This document shows positions 1 through 8,288 of a DNA stretch of 20,847 nucleotides, piece by piece. Numbering within the stretch: position 1 is the first letter of the stretch; each line of letters starts with the position of its first letter. The translations under genes were made by a program, and so were the position numbers. The notes beneath the pieces were generated by a model. It saw only the letters and a list, made by a program, of their open reading frames with translations. It made no database searches and was not told the origin of the DNA. Origin of the DNA: an uncultured Oscillospiraceae bacterium (GTDB taxonomy: Bacteria > Bacillota > Clostridia > Oscillospirales > Oscillospiraceae); contig CAKTMO010000026.1 in assembly GCA_934573935.1 (NCBI GenBank), positions 1-20,847 of the forward strand. The letters are read 5' to 3'.

Positions 1-827
1 TAGGTCTGGCGGCCATGGTCGATGCTCTTGTTGGCGCCGCTGATCTTGCCGCACAGGGACAGATCCACGAAGGCCTCCACGTACATCTCGGTATGGACGC
101 TCATATCCTTCAGGTCAGACTCGCACAGCAGCTTGCCCACGGCGTTGGGCATACCGCCGATGCCCAGCTGCAGGCAGGCACCGTTGGGGATGCGCTCCAC
201 CACCTGTCTGGCCACAGCCTTGTCGATCTCGGTGGGAGGGGCAGACAGCAGCTGGCCCATGGGGTCGTTGCGGCCCTCCACGATCATGTCCACGTCGGTG
301 ATATGTACGCTTTCGCCAAAGCCGCCCAGGCAGCGGGGCATGTTCTGGTTGACCTCGACGATCAGGATCTTGGCGGTGTCGCAAATGGCCTTCATGTGGG
401 AAGCGGAGACGCCGAAGTTGAAATAGCCGTGTTTATCCATGGGGCCCACCTGGATCATGGCAACATCCGGCGGGTTGATGTGATCGTAATAATAACGGGG
501 CAGCTCGGAATAGCGCATGGGCTCGTAGAAGCAGGCACCGGTCTCGATGTGCTTGCGCTCGAAGCCGCCTGTGTGATGGGAATTATAGATAATATGATGG
601 ACAGGATCCTCAATATCGAAGATCGCAGGCTTCCACAGGGCGATGCCGCCGCGGACCTTGACATCCTCCAGCTCCGGCGCGCGGCGGGCCAGGGCTTCAT
701 CCAGGACATGGGGATGGGTGTTGCAGAAGCCATAGTCTACCCAGTCGCCGGACTTGATGACCTTGACCGCTTCCTCTGCCGTGGTCAGCTTGGATCGGTA
801 CATACCCAGAAATTCTTCGTATGCCAT
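1..827 (-). CDS. Butyryl-CoA:acetate / 4-hydroxybutyrate CoA-transferase family protein, 3' end outside window
   Basis: The first 275 residues of a CoA-transferase of the acetyl-CoA hydrolase/transferase family are present; the gene runs off the left edge. Enzymes of this family move CoA between acyl groups in the cytoplasm. The closest remembered relatives are gut butyryl-CoA:acetate CoA-transferases, which perform the last step of butyrate formation. Visible support: an N-terminal segment with SGDWVDYGF (residues 26-34), RYSELPRYY (105-113), the glycine-rich [10 protein letters not shown] (221-230), and VHTEM (244-248), whose Glu247 matches the catalytic glutamate that forms the acyl-CoA thioester intermediate. 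The ATG at 827 is chosen for the AGGAGG 10 nt upstream. Substrate choice (butyryl-, 4-hydroxybutyryl- or acetyl-CoA) cannot be settled from this fragment. It is probably monocistronic at this end, because a terminator closes the gene upstream of it. Confidence 0.85.
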   Translation of the reverse strand, partial: MAYEEFLGMYRSKLTTAEEAVKVIKSGDWVDYGFCNTHPHVLDEALARRAPELEDVKVRGGIALWKPAIFDIEDPVHHIIYNSHHTGGFERKHIETGACFYEPMRYSELPRYYYDHINPPDVAMIQVGPMDKHGYFNFGVSASHMKAICDTAKILIVEVNQNMPRCLGGFGESVHITDVDMIVEGRNDPMGQLLSAPPTEIDKAVARQVVERIPNGACLQLGIGGMPNAVGKLLCESDLKDMSVHTEMYVEAFVDLSLCGKISGANKSIDHGRQT

Positions 828-878
828 TGTCGTTATGCCTCCTGTTTTCTTTCTTTTTCTATCCCAAAGTTTTCCTCT

Positions 879-895
879 GTAGTATACTGTACTAC
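879..895. repeat. Inverted repeat overlapping the CoA-transferase -10 element
   Basis: GTAGTA-N5-TACTAC, perfect 6-bp arms. It covers the -10 hexamer (886-891) of the predicted promoter and the probable start point, where a repressor or a transcript-start hairpin could act. The protein that might bind it is unknown. Confidence 0.4.
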
Positions 896-914
896 TTCGT
901 TAAAAAAATATCAA
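886..914 (-). promoter_or_regulatory. Predicted sigma-A promoter of the CoA-transferase
   Basis: On the minus strand, -35 TTGATA (909-914) and -10 TACAGT (886-891) are separated by 17 bp. The start point would fall near 880, giving a leader of about 50 nt. A TTGACA at 933-938 is an alternative -35, but it has a poor -10 at the right distance. Confidence 0.5.
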
Positions 915-981
915 CCAATTTTGTTAAATAAATGTCAATTTCGGCGGCTTGCCCAAATTTGGATTGTCAAATCTGTAACAA
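897..981. promoter_or_regulatory. Cluster of three Rex-operator-like sites
   Basis: Compared with the clostridial Rex consensus TTGTTAA-N4-TTAACAA, three 18-bp sites stand out. 964-981 is TTGTCAA-ATCT-GTAACAA, 12 of 14 matches. 921-938 is TTGTTAA-ATAA-ATGTCAA, 11 of 14. 897-914 is TCGTTAA-AAAA-ATATCAA, 11 of 14. The last covers the predicted -35 element. Rex is the NADH-sensing repressor of fermentation genes, so the placement makes functional sense. The region is AT-rich, so the weaker two may be chance. Confidence 0.45.
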
Positions 982-1069
982 ATGGCAAATTTTTATTGCG
1001 GATAGTGTTTCAATGGCAATTTTTTCCTGTGACGCAACAAGTTTTTGGCGCAAGGATGGCGGTAAATGG

Positions 1070-1116
1070 AAAAAAGTCCCTGACAGCGGCGCGTGAGCGC
1101 CGCCGTCAGGGACTTT
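1070..1116 (-). terminator. Intrinsic terminator after engB
   Basis: A 20-bp stem (1073-1092 with 1097-1116) around a 4-nt loop is followed on the minus strand by six Ts (1075-1070). The single mismatch becomes a G-U wobble in the minus-strand RNA, which indicates its direction. It closes the clpP-clpX-lon-engB transcripts. Confidence 0.9.
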
Positions 1117-1124
1117 CAGGACGG

Positions 1125-1718
1125 TTATTTGCCGCAATACTGGCCGATGGCGGCCAGCAGTTCCGTCTTGCCTGTCCCCTTCTCGGCGGAGAACGGGATC
1201 AGGAGCACGGTCTCCGCCAGCGACAGGGTCTGGCGGACCAGGGCGAGATTGGGTTCGATCTCGCTTTTCTTCAGCTTGTCCAGCTTGTTGGCCACCACCA
1301 CCATGGGACAGCCGGTGGACTTGAAATAGTCGCACATGGTCACGTCGTCGGCGGTGGGCTTATGGCGGGCGTCCACGATGAGGACGCCAAGGGTGATGAG
1401 GTCCTCCTCGGCGAAGTAGCTTTCCATCAGGCGGCCCCAGCGGTCACGCTCGTCCTTGGAGACCCTGGCGTAACCGTAGCCGGGGAGGTCGGTGAAATAG
1501 ATCTTGTCGTCGATGCGGAAATAGTTGATCTGGGTGGTCTTGCCTGGGGTGGCACCCACGCGGGCGAAATTTTTGCGGTTCAGCAGACGGTTGATGACGG
1601 AGGATTTGCCCACATTGGAGCGGCCGGCAAAGGTCACCTGGGGGCGGCCGTCGCGGAGGAAGGCGGAGGGCTTCACCGCCGAGAGGACGAACTCCGCTTT
1701 ATTAAAGTTGATGGCCAT
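1125..1718 (-). CDS. engB: Ribosome-biogenesis GTPase EngB (YsxC/YihA)
   Basis: A 197-residue Ras-like GTPase needed for assembly of the large ribosomal subunit. The GTP-binding motifs are all visible: GRSNVGKSS (G1), TPGKT in the switch I region (G2), DLPGYG (G3), NKLDK (G4) and SAEKG (G5). Length matches the family (about 195-200). The ATG at 1718 is chosen because AGGAGG lies 6 nt upstream and the protein then begins with the usual short lead into the beta strand; an in-frame upstream extension to 1877 is only the shadow of lon. The start lies inside the end of lon (17-nt overlap), so translation is probably coupled. lon-engB is a common order in Firmicutes. Confidence 0.96.
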   Translation of the reverse strand: MAINFNKAEFVLSAVKPSAFLRDGRPQVTFAGRSNVGKSSVINRLLNRKNFARVGATPGKTTQINYFRIDDKIYFTDLPGYGYARVSKDERDRWGRLMESYFAEEDLITLGVLIVDARHKPTADDVTMCDYFKSTGCPMVVVANKLDKLKKSEIEPNLALVRQTLSLAETVLLIPFSAEKGTGKTELLAAIGQYCGK

Positions 1719-4101
1719 GGCGTACCTCCTGATAGGGCGTGTCGGTGACAAGGGTGGCCATATGCTCCACCGCGTCGGCGCTGCTTTCCGGCACCAGGGC
1801 CGCGGCGAACACGGCGTCCACGGTCTCCACGGGGATGAAGTGCAGGGCCTTGCGGACGGTCTGGTCGATCTCCGCAAGATCCTTTTCGTTTTCCTTGGGG
1901 ATGATGACGGTCTTGACGCCGTTGCGCAGGGCGGCCATGGTCTTTTCCTTCAAGCCGCCGATGGGCAGTACGCGGCCACGCAGCGTCACCTCGCCGGTCA
2001 TGGCCACATCGCGGCGCACCTTGCGGCCCGTCAGGGCGGACAGCATGGCGGTGGTGATGGCAATACCGGCGGAGGGGCCGTCCTTGGGGGTGGCGGCCTC
2101 GGGGAAGTGGATATGGATATCCTTCGTCTTATAGAAGTCCTTTTCCAGATGCAGGCTCTCTGTCCGGCTGCGGAGGCAGCTGAGGGCGGCTTTGGCGGAT
2201 TCCTGCATGACGGTGCCCAGATTGCCGGTAAGCTCCAGCTTGCCGGAGCCGTCCATGACGTTGACCTCCACCTCCAAGATCTCGCCGCCCACCTCTGTCC
2301 AGGCAAGGCCGTTGACGACGCCCACCTCGTCCTGTTCGCTATGTACGCCGGGGGTATAGCGGAGGGTGCCCAGATAGTCGGAGAGGTTTTTCTCGGTCAT
2401 ATTGACGCGCTTTACCTCTCCCTCGACCAGCAGCATCGCGGTCTTGCGGCACAGCTTGCCCAACTGACGTTCCAGAACGCGGACGCCGGATTCGCGGGTA
2501 TAGCCGGAGATGACGGCGCGGAAGGCGGCATCGCTGATATGGAGCTGGGTGCGCTTCAGGCCGTGCTCCTTCATCTGCTTGGGCAGCAGGTGGCGCTTGG
2601 CGATCTGCAGCTTTTCCTCGTCCGTATAGCTGGACAGCTCGATGACTTCCATGCGGTCCAGCAGGGGACGTGGAATGGTATCCAGCGTGTTGGCGGTAGT
2701 GATGAACATGACGCAGCTCAGATCCACCGGAATTTCCAGGAAATGGTCGCGGAAGGCGTAGTTCTGCTCGCTGTCCAGCACCTCCAGCAGCGCGGAGGCG
2801 GGGTCGCCCCGCATATCGCTGGCCAGCTTGTCGATCTCGTCCAGCACCAGCAGGGGATTCATGGAGCCGGAGCGGCTCAGAGCGTCGATGATGCGGCCGG
2901 GCATGGCGCCGATATAGGTCTTGCGGTGGCCGCGGATATCCGCCTCATCCCGCACGCCGCCCAGGCTGAGGCGGGCCAGCTTGCGGTTCATGGCCTTTGC
3001 CACGGAGATGGCGATGGAGGTCTTGCCCACGCCCGGGGGGCCCACCAGGCACAGGATCTTGCCCTTGGCATCGGGGTTGATCTGCCGCACGGCGATGAAC
3101 TCCAGAATACGCTCTTTGACCTTTTCCAGTCCGAAATGCTCTTTATCCAGGATGGCGCGGGCCTTTGCCACATCGGCGCGGTCGCGGGTGGTCTTGTGCC
3201 AGGGCATCTCCAGACACACATCCAGATAGTTGCGGATGACGGAGGCCTCGGCGCTGCCGTAGGGCTGCTTGGCAAGGCGGTCCACCTCTTTCATCAGCTT
3301 GTTGTGGATCTCCTCCGGCAGCTTCAGGGCTTCGATCTTCTGGGCGTATTCCTCGATCTCCTCGTCGCCGTCGTCGCCCAGCTCGTGCTTCAGGACCTTC
3401 AGCTGCTCCCGCAGGATCATGTCCTTCTGCACCTGTGCCACGCGGGAGCGTACCTTGTGCTCCAGCTCCACCTCCAGGGAGATGACCTCCACCTCGTGGG
3501 CCAGGATCTCGTTGAGGAGGCGCAGGCGCTTGACGGGGTTCAGCTCCTCCAGTACGCGCTGCCGCTCGCCATGGCGCAGGTTGATGTTCTGGGCAATGAA
3601 GTCCGCCAGACGGCCGGGGTCGCGGCAGTCCAGCACGGCGGAGACGAAGTCGTCGTTCAGGTTGGTGACCAGCTCTTTATACTCGCCGAAGATCACATAG
3701 GTCTGGCGGATGATGGCCTCAGTCCGGGGCGTCATGCGGCCGGGGAAATCCTCCTCCAGCAGCTCCACATTGGCCTGCAGAAAGGGCTTGTTCTGCCACA
3801 GGCGGTGGATGCGGGCGCGCTGCTGGCCTTCCACAATGACGCGGACGCTGGTCTCGGAGGTTTTGAGGATCTGCAGGATGCGGCAGATGGTGCCGACGGT
3901 ATAGAGATCCTGCTCCGTGGGGGCGGCGGTGGCGATCTCGCGCTGGGTCACCAGAAAGATGGCGCGATCGTCGCTTTCCATGGCGCTGTCCAGGGCGTAA
4001 ATGGAGATCTCGCGCTCCACGTCAAAGCTCAGCGTCAGGTCGGGAAAAACTGTCAGGCCGCGGAGGGCGATGACAGGAATATTCAAAGTCGTTCGTTCCA
4101 T
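1702..4101 (-). CDS. lon: ATP-dependent protease La (Lon)
   Basis: A 799-residue cytoplasmic AAA+ serine protease that degrades misfolded and regulatory proteins. Domains in order: N-terminal substrate-binding domain (about 8-200), helical coiled region (200-300), AAA+ module with Walker A GPPGVGKT (354-361) and Walker B LLVLDEID (417-424), and the proteolytic domain with catalytic Ser677 in KDGPSAG and Lys720 in LPIGGLKEK. The 43-residue Ser-Lys spacing equals that of E. coli Lon. The ATG at 4101 gives the canonical start MERTTLNIPVIALRG; AAGGAG lies upstream in AAAAGGAGAACCCCCT. A longer frame to 4161 has no such support. It follows clpX after 93 nt that contain a hairpin and overlaps engB downstream. 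Confidence 0.98.
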   Translation of the reverse strand: MERTTLNIPVIALRGLTVFPDLTLSFDVEREISIYALDSAMESDDRAIFLVTQREIATAAPTEQDLYTVGTICRILQILKTSETSVRVIVEGQQRARIHRLWQNKPFLQANVELLEEDFPGRMTPRTEAIIRQTYVIFGEYKELVTNLNDDFVSAVLDCRDPGRLADFIAQNINLRHGERQRVLEELNPVKRLRLLNEILAHEVEVISLEVELEHKVRSRVAQVQKDMILREQLKVLKHELGDDGDEEIEEYAQKIEALKLPEEIHNKLMKEVDRLAKQPYGSAEASVIRNYLDVCLEMPWHKTTRDRADVAKARAILDKEHFGLEKVKERILEFIAVRQINPDAKGKILCLVGPPGVGKTSIAISVAKAMNRKLARLSLGGVRDEADIRGHRKTYIGAMPGRIIDALSRSGSMNPLLVLDEIDKLASDMRGDPASALLEVLDSEQNYAFRDHFLEIPVDLSCVMFITTANTLDTIPRPLLDRMEVIELSSYTDEEKLQIAKRHLLPKQMKEHGLKRTQLHISDAAFRAVISGYTRESGVRVLERQLGKLCRKTAMLLVEGEVKRVNMTEKNLSDYLGTLRYTPGVHSEQDEVGVVNGLAWTEVGGEILEVEVNVMDGSGKLELTGNLGTVMQESAKAALSCLRSRTESLHLEKDFYKTKDIHIHFPEAATPKDGPSAGIAITTAMLSALTGRKVRRDVAMTGEVTLRGRVLPIGGLKEKTMAALRNGVKTVIIPKENEKDLAEIDQTVRKALHFIPVETVDAVFAAALVPESSADAVEHMATLVTDTPYQEVRHGHQL

Positions 4102-4149
4102 AGGGGGTTCTCCTTTTGCCGGAGAGGCGTTTTCTGTTCTCCGGTATTG

Positions 4150-4184
4150 AAAAAAGCGCATGGGGAGAGGCGTAGCCTCTCCCC
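4150..4184 (-). terminator. Hairpin between clpX and lon, possible attenuator
   Basis: Perfect 10-bp stem GGGGAGAGGC / GCCTCTCCCC with a 3-nt loop (4162-4184). On the minus strand six Ts follow, but only after a 6-nt gap, so it is an imperfect intrinsic terminator. It might lower lon expression relative to clpX, or act as an RNA-stability element. Confidence 0.5.
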
Positions 4185-4194
4185 TGTTTATGCT

Positions 4195-5493
4195 TTAAGA
4201 GGCCGGTGCGGAGGATTTTTTCTCCGGCTGCTTTCCGGTCTTTAATTTTGCACGCCGCACGGCGTGATCGGGATCGTGAACGATCTCGGGCTGGGCGCCG
4301 TTTTTCACGCAATCGGCGGTGATGGTCACCTGCGCGATGGTGTGGTCGGACGGGATGTCATACATCAATTTGGTCAGCACGCCCTCCATGACGGCGCGCA
4401 GGCCGCGGGCGCCGATATTGCGCTCGATAGCCTTATCAGCGACAGCCTCCAGTGCGTCCGGCGTGAATTTCAGTTCCACGTCGTCATACTCCAGCAGCTT
4501 CTGATACTGCTTCACTAACGCGTTTTTGGGCTGGGTCAGGATGGTCACCAGATCGTCGCGGGTCAGACCGTCCAGCGCGGCGATCACCGGCAGGCGGCCC
4601 ACCAGCTCGGGAATGATGCCGAACTTCAGCAGGTCGTGGGGCTGCACTTCTTTGAGAAGCTGGCCCTGACGGCGCTCGGCCTTGCTCTCCACCACGGCGT
4701 CGAAGCCGATGCCCTTGCGGTCGGTACGGCGCTCGATGATCTTTTCCAGGCCGTCGAAGGCGCCGCCGCAGATGAAGAGGATGTTGCGGGTGTCGATCTG
4801 AATGAACTCCTGATGGGGGTGCTTGCGGCCGCCCTGGGGCGGCACGTTGGCCACGGTTCCCTCCAGGATCTTCAGCAGCGCCTGCTGCACGCCCTCGCCG
4901 GATACGTCGCGGGTGATGGAGGTATTCTCGCTCTTGCGGGCGATCTTGTCGATCTCATCCACATAGATGATGCCCCGCTCAGCCAGCTCCACATCGAAAT
5001 CCGCCGCCTGCAGGAGACGAAGCAGGATATTCTCCACATCGTCGCCCACGTAACCGGCTTCGGTGAGGGTGGTGGCGTCGGCGATGGCGAAGGGGACCTT
5101 CAGCACGCGGGCCAGGGTCTGGGCAAACAGGGTCTTGCCGCTGCCGGTGGGGCCCACCATCAGGATGTTGCTCTTCTGCAGCTCCACATCCTCGCCGCCG
5201 CCGAAGAAAATGCGCTTATAGTGGTTATAGACGGAGACGGAAAGCGCGATCTTGGCCGCCTCCTGCCCCACCACGTACTCGTCCAGAACGGCCTTGATCT
5301 CCCGCGGGGTGGGCAGCTGGTCGAGACTCTCCACCAGCTCCGGCTCGGCGTCATAATCGTCGTCCAGCAGAGACAGGCAAAGATGCACGCATTCATCGCA
5401 GATACGGACACCGGGCCCCTGGATCATGCGGTGGACCTGATTTTCGGTCTTGCCGCAGAAGGAGCACCGCAGTGCCTTAGAATTTTCAGCCAT
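4195..5493 (-). CDS. clpX: ATP-dependent Clp protease ATP-binding subunit ClpX
   Basis: A 432-residue AAA+ unfoldase that feeds substrates into ClpP. The N-terminal zinc-binding domain shows C10-x2-C13 and C32-x2-C35. Walker A is GPTGSGKT (114-121), pore loop GYVG (147-150), Walker B IIYVDEID (175-182), RKH loop 223-225, and the ClpP-docking IGF loop 262-264 in RKGIGF. All parts needed for an active ClpX are present. The C-terminus carries a short Lys/Ser-rich tail. The ATG at 5493 is preceded by TGAGGT, and the gene starts 12 nt after clpP, so the two form one operon, as in many Firmicutes. Confidence 0.98.
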   Translation of the reverse strand: MAENSKALRCSFCGKTENQVHRMIQGPGVRICDECVHLCLSLLDDDYDAEPELVESLDQLPTPREIKAVLDEYVVGQEAAKIALSVSVYNHYKRIFFGGGEDVELQKSNILMVGPTGSGKTLFAQTLARVLKVPFAIADATTLTEAGYVGDDVENILLRLLQAADFDVELAERGIIYVDEIDKIARKSENTSITRDVSGEGVQQALLKILEGTVANVPPQGGRKHPHQEFIQIDTRNILFICGGAFDGLEKIIERRTDRKGIGFDAVVESKAERRQGQLLKEVQPHDLLKFGIIPELVGRLPVIAALDGLTRDDLVTILTQPKNALVKQYQKLLEYDDVELKFTPDALEAVADKAIERNIGARGLRAVMEGVLTKLMYDIPSDHTIAQVTITADCVKNGAQPEIVHDPDHAVRRAKLKTGKQPEKKSSAPAS

Positions 5494-5505
5494 ATGCTAC
5501 CTCAC

Positions 5506-6087
5506 TCAGCGCTTATAGATGACCTTGTCCACCAGGCCGTATTCACGTGCTTCTTCCGCGATCATCCAGTTATCCCGCTCGGAGTCGACCTTGATCTGCT
5601 CCGGCGTTTTGCCGGTGTTTTCGGCAAGGATCCGGTTGATACGCTGCTTGATCTTCAGGAAATGCTCCACGTCGATCTCCATGTCGGTGACCTTACCTTT
5701 GGTACCGGCGGAGGGCTGGTGGATCATCACTTCGGCGTTGGGCAGGGCGATACGCTTGCCCTTGGCGCCGCAGGACAGCAGGAACGCGCCCATGCTGGCG
5801 GCCATGCCGATGCAGATGGTGGATACATCACACTTGATGTACTGCATGGTGTCATAGATGGCCATGCCGGCCGTCACACTGCCGCCGGGGCTGTTGATAT
5901 ACATCTGGATGTCCTTGTCGGGGTCCTGAGCCTCCAGATACAGCAACTGGGCAACGACCAGGCTGGCGGTGGTATCATTCACTTCTTCGCCCAGGAAGAT
6001 AATGCGGTCGTTCAGCAGACGGGAAAAGATATCGTAGGACCGCTCGCCGCGGTTGGTCTGCTCAACAACATAGGGAACCAAACTCAT
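5506..6087 (-). CDS. clpP: ATP-dependent Clp protease proteolytic subunit ClpP
   Basis: A 193-residue serine peptidase that forms the tetradecameric proteolytic chamber used with ClpX. The catalytic triad is Ser98 in GMAASMG, His123 in MIHQP and Asp172 in SERDNWM. The N-terminal LVPYVVE segment is typical of the mature end in Firmicutes. The ATG at 6087 has GGAGG 9 nt upstream. It lies between tig (56 nt upstream, no clear terminator) and clpX, so it may be read from tig, from its own promoter, or both. Confidence 0.98.
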   Translation of the reverse strand: MSLVPYVVEQTNRGERSYDIFSRLLNDRIIFLGEEVNDTTASLVVAQLLYLEAQDPDKDIQMYINSPGGSVTAGMAIYDTMQYIKCDVSTICIGMAASMGAFLLSCGAKGKRIALPNAEVMIHQPSAGTKGKVTDMEIDVEHFLKIKQRINRILAENTGKTPEQIKVDSERDNWMIAEEAREYGLVDKVIYKR

Positions 6088-6103
6088 TGTAAAATACCTC
6101 CAT

Positions 6104-6125
6104 TACGAAAGATAGTCAAAGTATA
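6104..6125 (-). promoter_or_regulatory. clpP -10 element with adjoining CtsR-like heptad
   Basis: On the minus strand a -10 TATACT (6120-6125) has only a weak -35 (ATTAAA) at 17 bp. Next to it, read on the plus strand, AGTCAAA (6114-6120) is a perfect CtsR heptad preceded by a three-base NAN spacer (GAT). The other heptad (6104-6110, TACGAAA) matches only in its AAA. CtsR is the class III heat-shock repressor of clp genes in Firmicutes, and the site would cover the start point. The second heptad is too degenerate for confidence. Confidence 0.3.
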
Positions 6126-6143
6126 CCCACCCTGAAATGTGAT

Positions 6144-7472
6144 TTAATCTTTCTTCTCTTCGGTTTCCTCGGTCTTGGTCTCCTCTTCCTTGACCTCGGG
6201 GGCGACAGCCTTGGCGGAATCGGCCACCACCTTGATGACCTTCTCGCGCATGAGCTGCTCCTTCACGTCTGCGGTGCGCAGATACTTCTTGACGGTATCC
6301 AGATCCATGCCGTACTTCTCGGCCACGGTCTTCATCTCGTTCTCCACTTCCTCGTCGGAGACTTCCAGACCCTCGGCCTTGATGATGGCGCGGATGGCCA
6401 GATCCATCTTCACCTGATTGGTGGCGGGCTCCTTGGCGTCCATGATGATCTGCTCTTCATTCATGCCGGTCATCTTGGTGTACTGGTCGAAGGGGATGCC
6501 CTGGGAGGCCAGCTGCTGCTTGAAGCCCTCCAGCATCTGCTGGGCCTGCAGCTCGATCATCTCCTCGGGGATGTCGGCCTTGATGCCCTCGGCCACCTTG
6601 GTCATCAGCACATCCTCAAAGGCGTGCTGGGCGGCGGTGGTACGCTCGTCGATCATCTTCTTCTTGATGTCGGCCTTCAGCTCCTTGAGGGTATCGAACT
6701 CGGACACGTCCTTGGCGAACTCGTCGTCGATGGCGGGCAGCTCCTTGACCTTGACCTCGTTGACCTTCACGTGGAAGACCACGGGCTTGCCGGCCAGCTC
6801 GGGGGTGTAGTTCTCGGGGAAGGTGATGTCGATGTCCTTCTCCTCGCCGGCCTTCATGCCGATGAGCTGATCCTCGAAGCCGGGGACGAAGCTGCCGGAG
6901 CCGATCTCCAGATCGAAGGCATCGCCCTTGCCGCCCTCGAAGGCCACGCCCTGGTCGAAGCCCTCGAAGTCGATGTTGGCGGTGTCACCCTTCTTAACGG
7001 CGCGCTCGACCGCCACCAGGCGGCTGTTGCGCTCGGCCATTTCCTTCAGGCGGGCGTTCACGTCGGCGGCCATGACCTTGACCTCGGCCTTCACAGCCTC
7101 CAGGCCCTTGTACTGGCCCAGCTCCACCTCGGGATACACGGCGACGGTGCACTTGAAGGAGGCGCCTTCCTTGCCAACGCTCTCGATCTCAACCTGGGGA
7201 TAGCCAACGACCTCCAGCTTCTGCTCGTCCACGGCGCTTTCGTACGCTTCAGGCAGGATGGCGTTGATGGCTTCCTCATAAAAGACCTCGGCGCCGTACA
7301 TGCTCTCGATCATCTTGCGGGGGGCCTTGCCGGGGCGGAAGCCGGGAATGTTCATCTTGCCGCGCATCTTCAGATACGCCTTGTTGACGGCAGTCTCGAA
7401 CTCTTCAGCGCCCACCTCGATGGTCAGAGCGACTCTGCTCTTCTCCAGTTTTTCGCAGCTTTTGACAGTCAT
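6144..7472 (-). CDS. tig: Trigger factor, ribosome-associated chaperone
   Basis: A 442-residue chaperone that meets nascent chains at the ribosome exit tunnel. The ribosome-docking signature GFRPGKAP is at 44-51. An FKBP-type peptidyl-prolyl isomerase domain spans about 161-246 (from GDTANIDFEG through IGSGSFVPGFEDQLIGMK). The helical C-terminal chaperone domain follows and ends in a highly charged Glu/Lys tail. The ATG at 7472 has GGAGG 10 nt upstream. It heads the tig-clpP-clpX-lon-engB series, a recurrent Firmicutes order that couples nascent-chain folding with proteolysis. Confidence 0.97.
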   Translation of the reverse strand: MTVKSCEKLEKSRVALTIEVGAEEFETAVNKAYLKMRGKMNIPGFRPGKAPRKMIESMYGAEVFYEEAINAILPEAYESAVDEQKLEVVGYPQVEIESVGKEGASFKCTVAVYPEVELGQYKGLEAVKAEVKVMAADVNARLKEMAERNSRLVAVERAVKKGDTANIDFEGFDQGVAFEGGKGDAFDLEIGSGSFVPGFEDQLIGMKAGEEKDIDITFPENYTPELAGKPVVFHVKVNEVKVKELPAIDDEFAKDVSEFDTLKELKADIKKKMIDERTTAAQHAFEDVLMTKVAEGIKADIPEEMIELQAQQMLEGFKQQLASQGIPFDQYTKMTGMNEEQIIMDAKEPATNQVKMDLAIRAIIKAEGLEVSDEEVENEMKTVAEKYGMDLDTVKKYLRTADVKEQLMREKVIKVVADSAKAVAPEVKEEETKTEETEEKKD

Positions 7473-7541
7473 TGTTGCTTTTCCTCCAGTTTACATCTAT
7501 GTTGTGATGGCATAAGAATACATTTGAATAGCCAAGTGTAT

Positions 7542-7570
7542 ATGATAACAGAAAACATCTGGAATTACCA
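7542..7570 (-). promoter_or_regulatory. Possible extended -10 promoter for tig
   Basis: The minus strand reads TGT-TATCAT, an extended -10, with the hexamer at 7542-7547. The hexamer 17 bp upstream, TGGTAA (7565-7570), is a weak -35 that overlaps the stop codon of the phosphoesterase gene. No terminator was found between the two genes, so read-through from upstream is also possible. Confidence 0.35.
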
Positions 7571-8272
7571 TACCTTTTTGCAGGATTCGCAAATTTTTTT
7601 AGGAACAAACCCCAGAAAATCACCGGCAACCAGGGAAAACAGGGTGCCGCCCCGCGTCCCCTCGATGGCGCGGCGGTGGGATGCGCCGTGCAAATGGCCG
7701 TAATAACAGGCCTTTACCCCGTATTCCCGCAGCAGGCGCAGGATCTCGGGACATTCGTAGCCCTGATAGATGGGGGGGTAATGGAGGAAGCAGAGTTTCT
7801 CCCTGTCCCCCGCCGCCTTCAGCGAGGTCTCCAGGCGGCCGACCTCCCGCAGCAGTACCTTTTCGTTGTGGGTACCCTGGTGATCCAGCTCGTAAAACCA
7901 GCCGCGGGTGCCGCACAGGGCGACGTCGCCGTAAAGGTGGCAGTTGTTATGGAGGATATCCAGGGTGTCCAGCCCGTTTTCCGCAAAAAAGCGCTTCATT
8001 TTGGCGGCGGTGTTCCACCAGTAGTCGTGGTTGCCCTTCAGCAGCAGCTTTTTCCCCGGCAGGGCGTTGATGAACCGGAGATCCGGCAGGGATTCCTCCA
8101 GACTCATGCCCCAGCTGAGGTCGCCGCACAGCACGGTGACGTCGTCGTCACAAAGGGGGGCGAAGCCCTCTTTGATGCGGTTGACGTAGTCGTGCCAGCC
8201 GTCGCCGAAGATATCCATGGACTTGTCCGAGTTCAGCGACAGGTGCAGGTCGCCTATTGCGTATAGTGCCAT
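7565..8272 (-). CDS. Calcineurin-like metallophosphoesterase
   Basis: A 235-residue cytoplasmic protein with every motif of the calcineurin-like phosphoesterase fold: GDLHL (Asp8, His10), GDLSWG (Asp51), GNHDYWW (Asn81, His82), His164 in LHYPP, and GHLHG (His193, His195). These residues bind two metal ions and hydrolyse phosphoesters. The substrate is unknown; related single-domain proteins act on varied phosphomono- and diesters. The ATG at 8272 has AAAGGAG 6 nt upstream. It begins 16 nt after the dipeptidase gene and is the last gene of the rbgA-headed unit. No signal peptide is seen. Confidence 0.9.
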   Translation of the reverse strand: MALYAIGDLHLSLNSDKSMDIFGDGWHDYVNRIKEGFAPLCDDDVTVLCGDLSWGMSLEESLPDLRFINALPGKKLLLKGNHDYWWNTAAKMKRFFAENGLDTLDILHNNCHLYGDVALCGTRGWFYELDHQGTHNEKVLLREVGRLETSLKAAGDREKLCFLHYPPIYQGYECPEILRLLREYGVKACYYGHLHGASHRRAIEGTRGGTLFSLVAGDFLGFVPKKICESCKKVW

Positions 8273-8288
8273 ACATCGCTCCTTTGCG

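Noticed and set aside
987..1004. Further TTG-N12-CAA match upstream of the CoA-transferase
   Set aside because: Only about 8 of 14 positions fit the Rex consensus, no better than chance in this AT-rich stretch.
15..4245. Long open frames on the plus strand (15-1748 and 1525-4245)
   Set aside because: They lie antisense to the CoA-transferase, engB and lon, whose products are certain. They are low-complexity (Gly/Ala/His/Asp-rich) and result from the high-GC third-position bias of the real genes.
4252..4268. Short GC-rich palindrome inside clpX
   Set aside because: It lies within coding sequence and has no T tract; expected by chance at this GC content.
4636..6135. Long plus-strand open frame
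   Set aside because: Antisense of clpX and clpP, with no ribosome-binding site and no recognisable domain.
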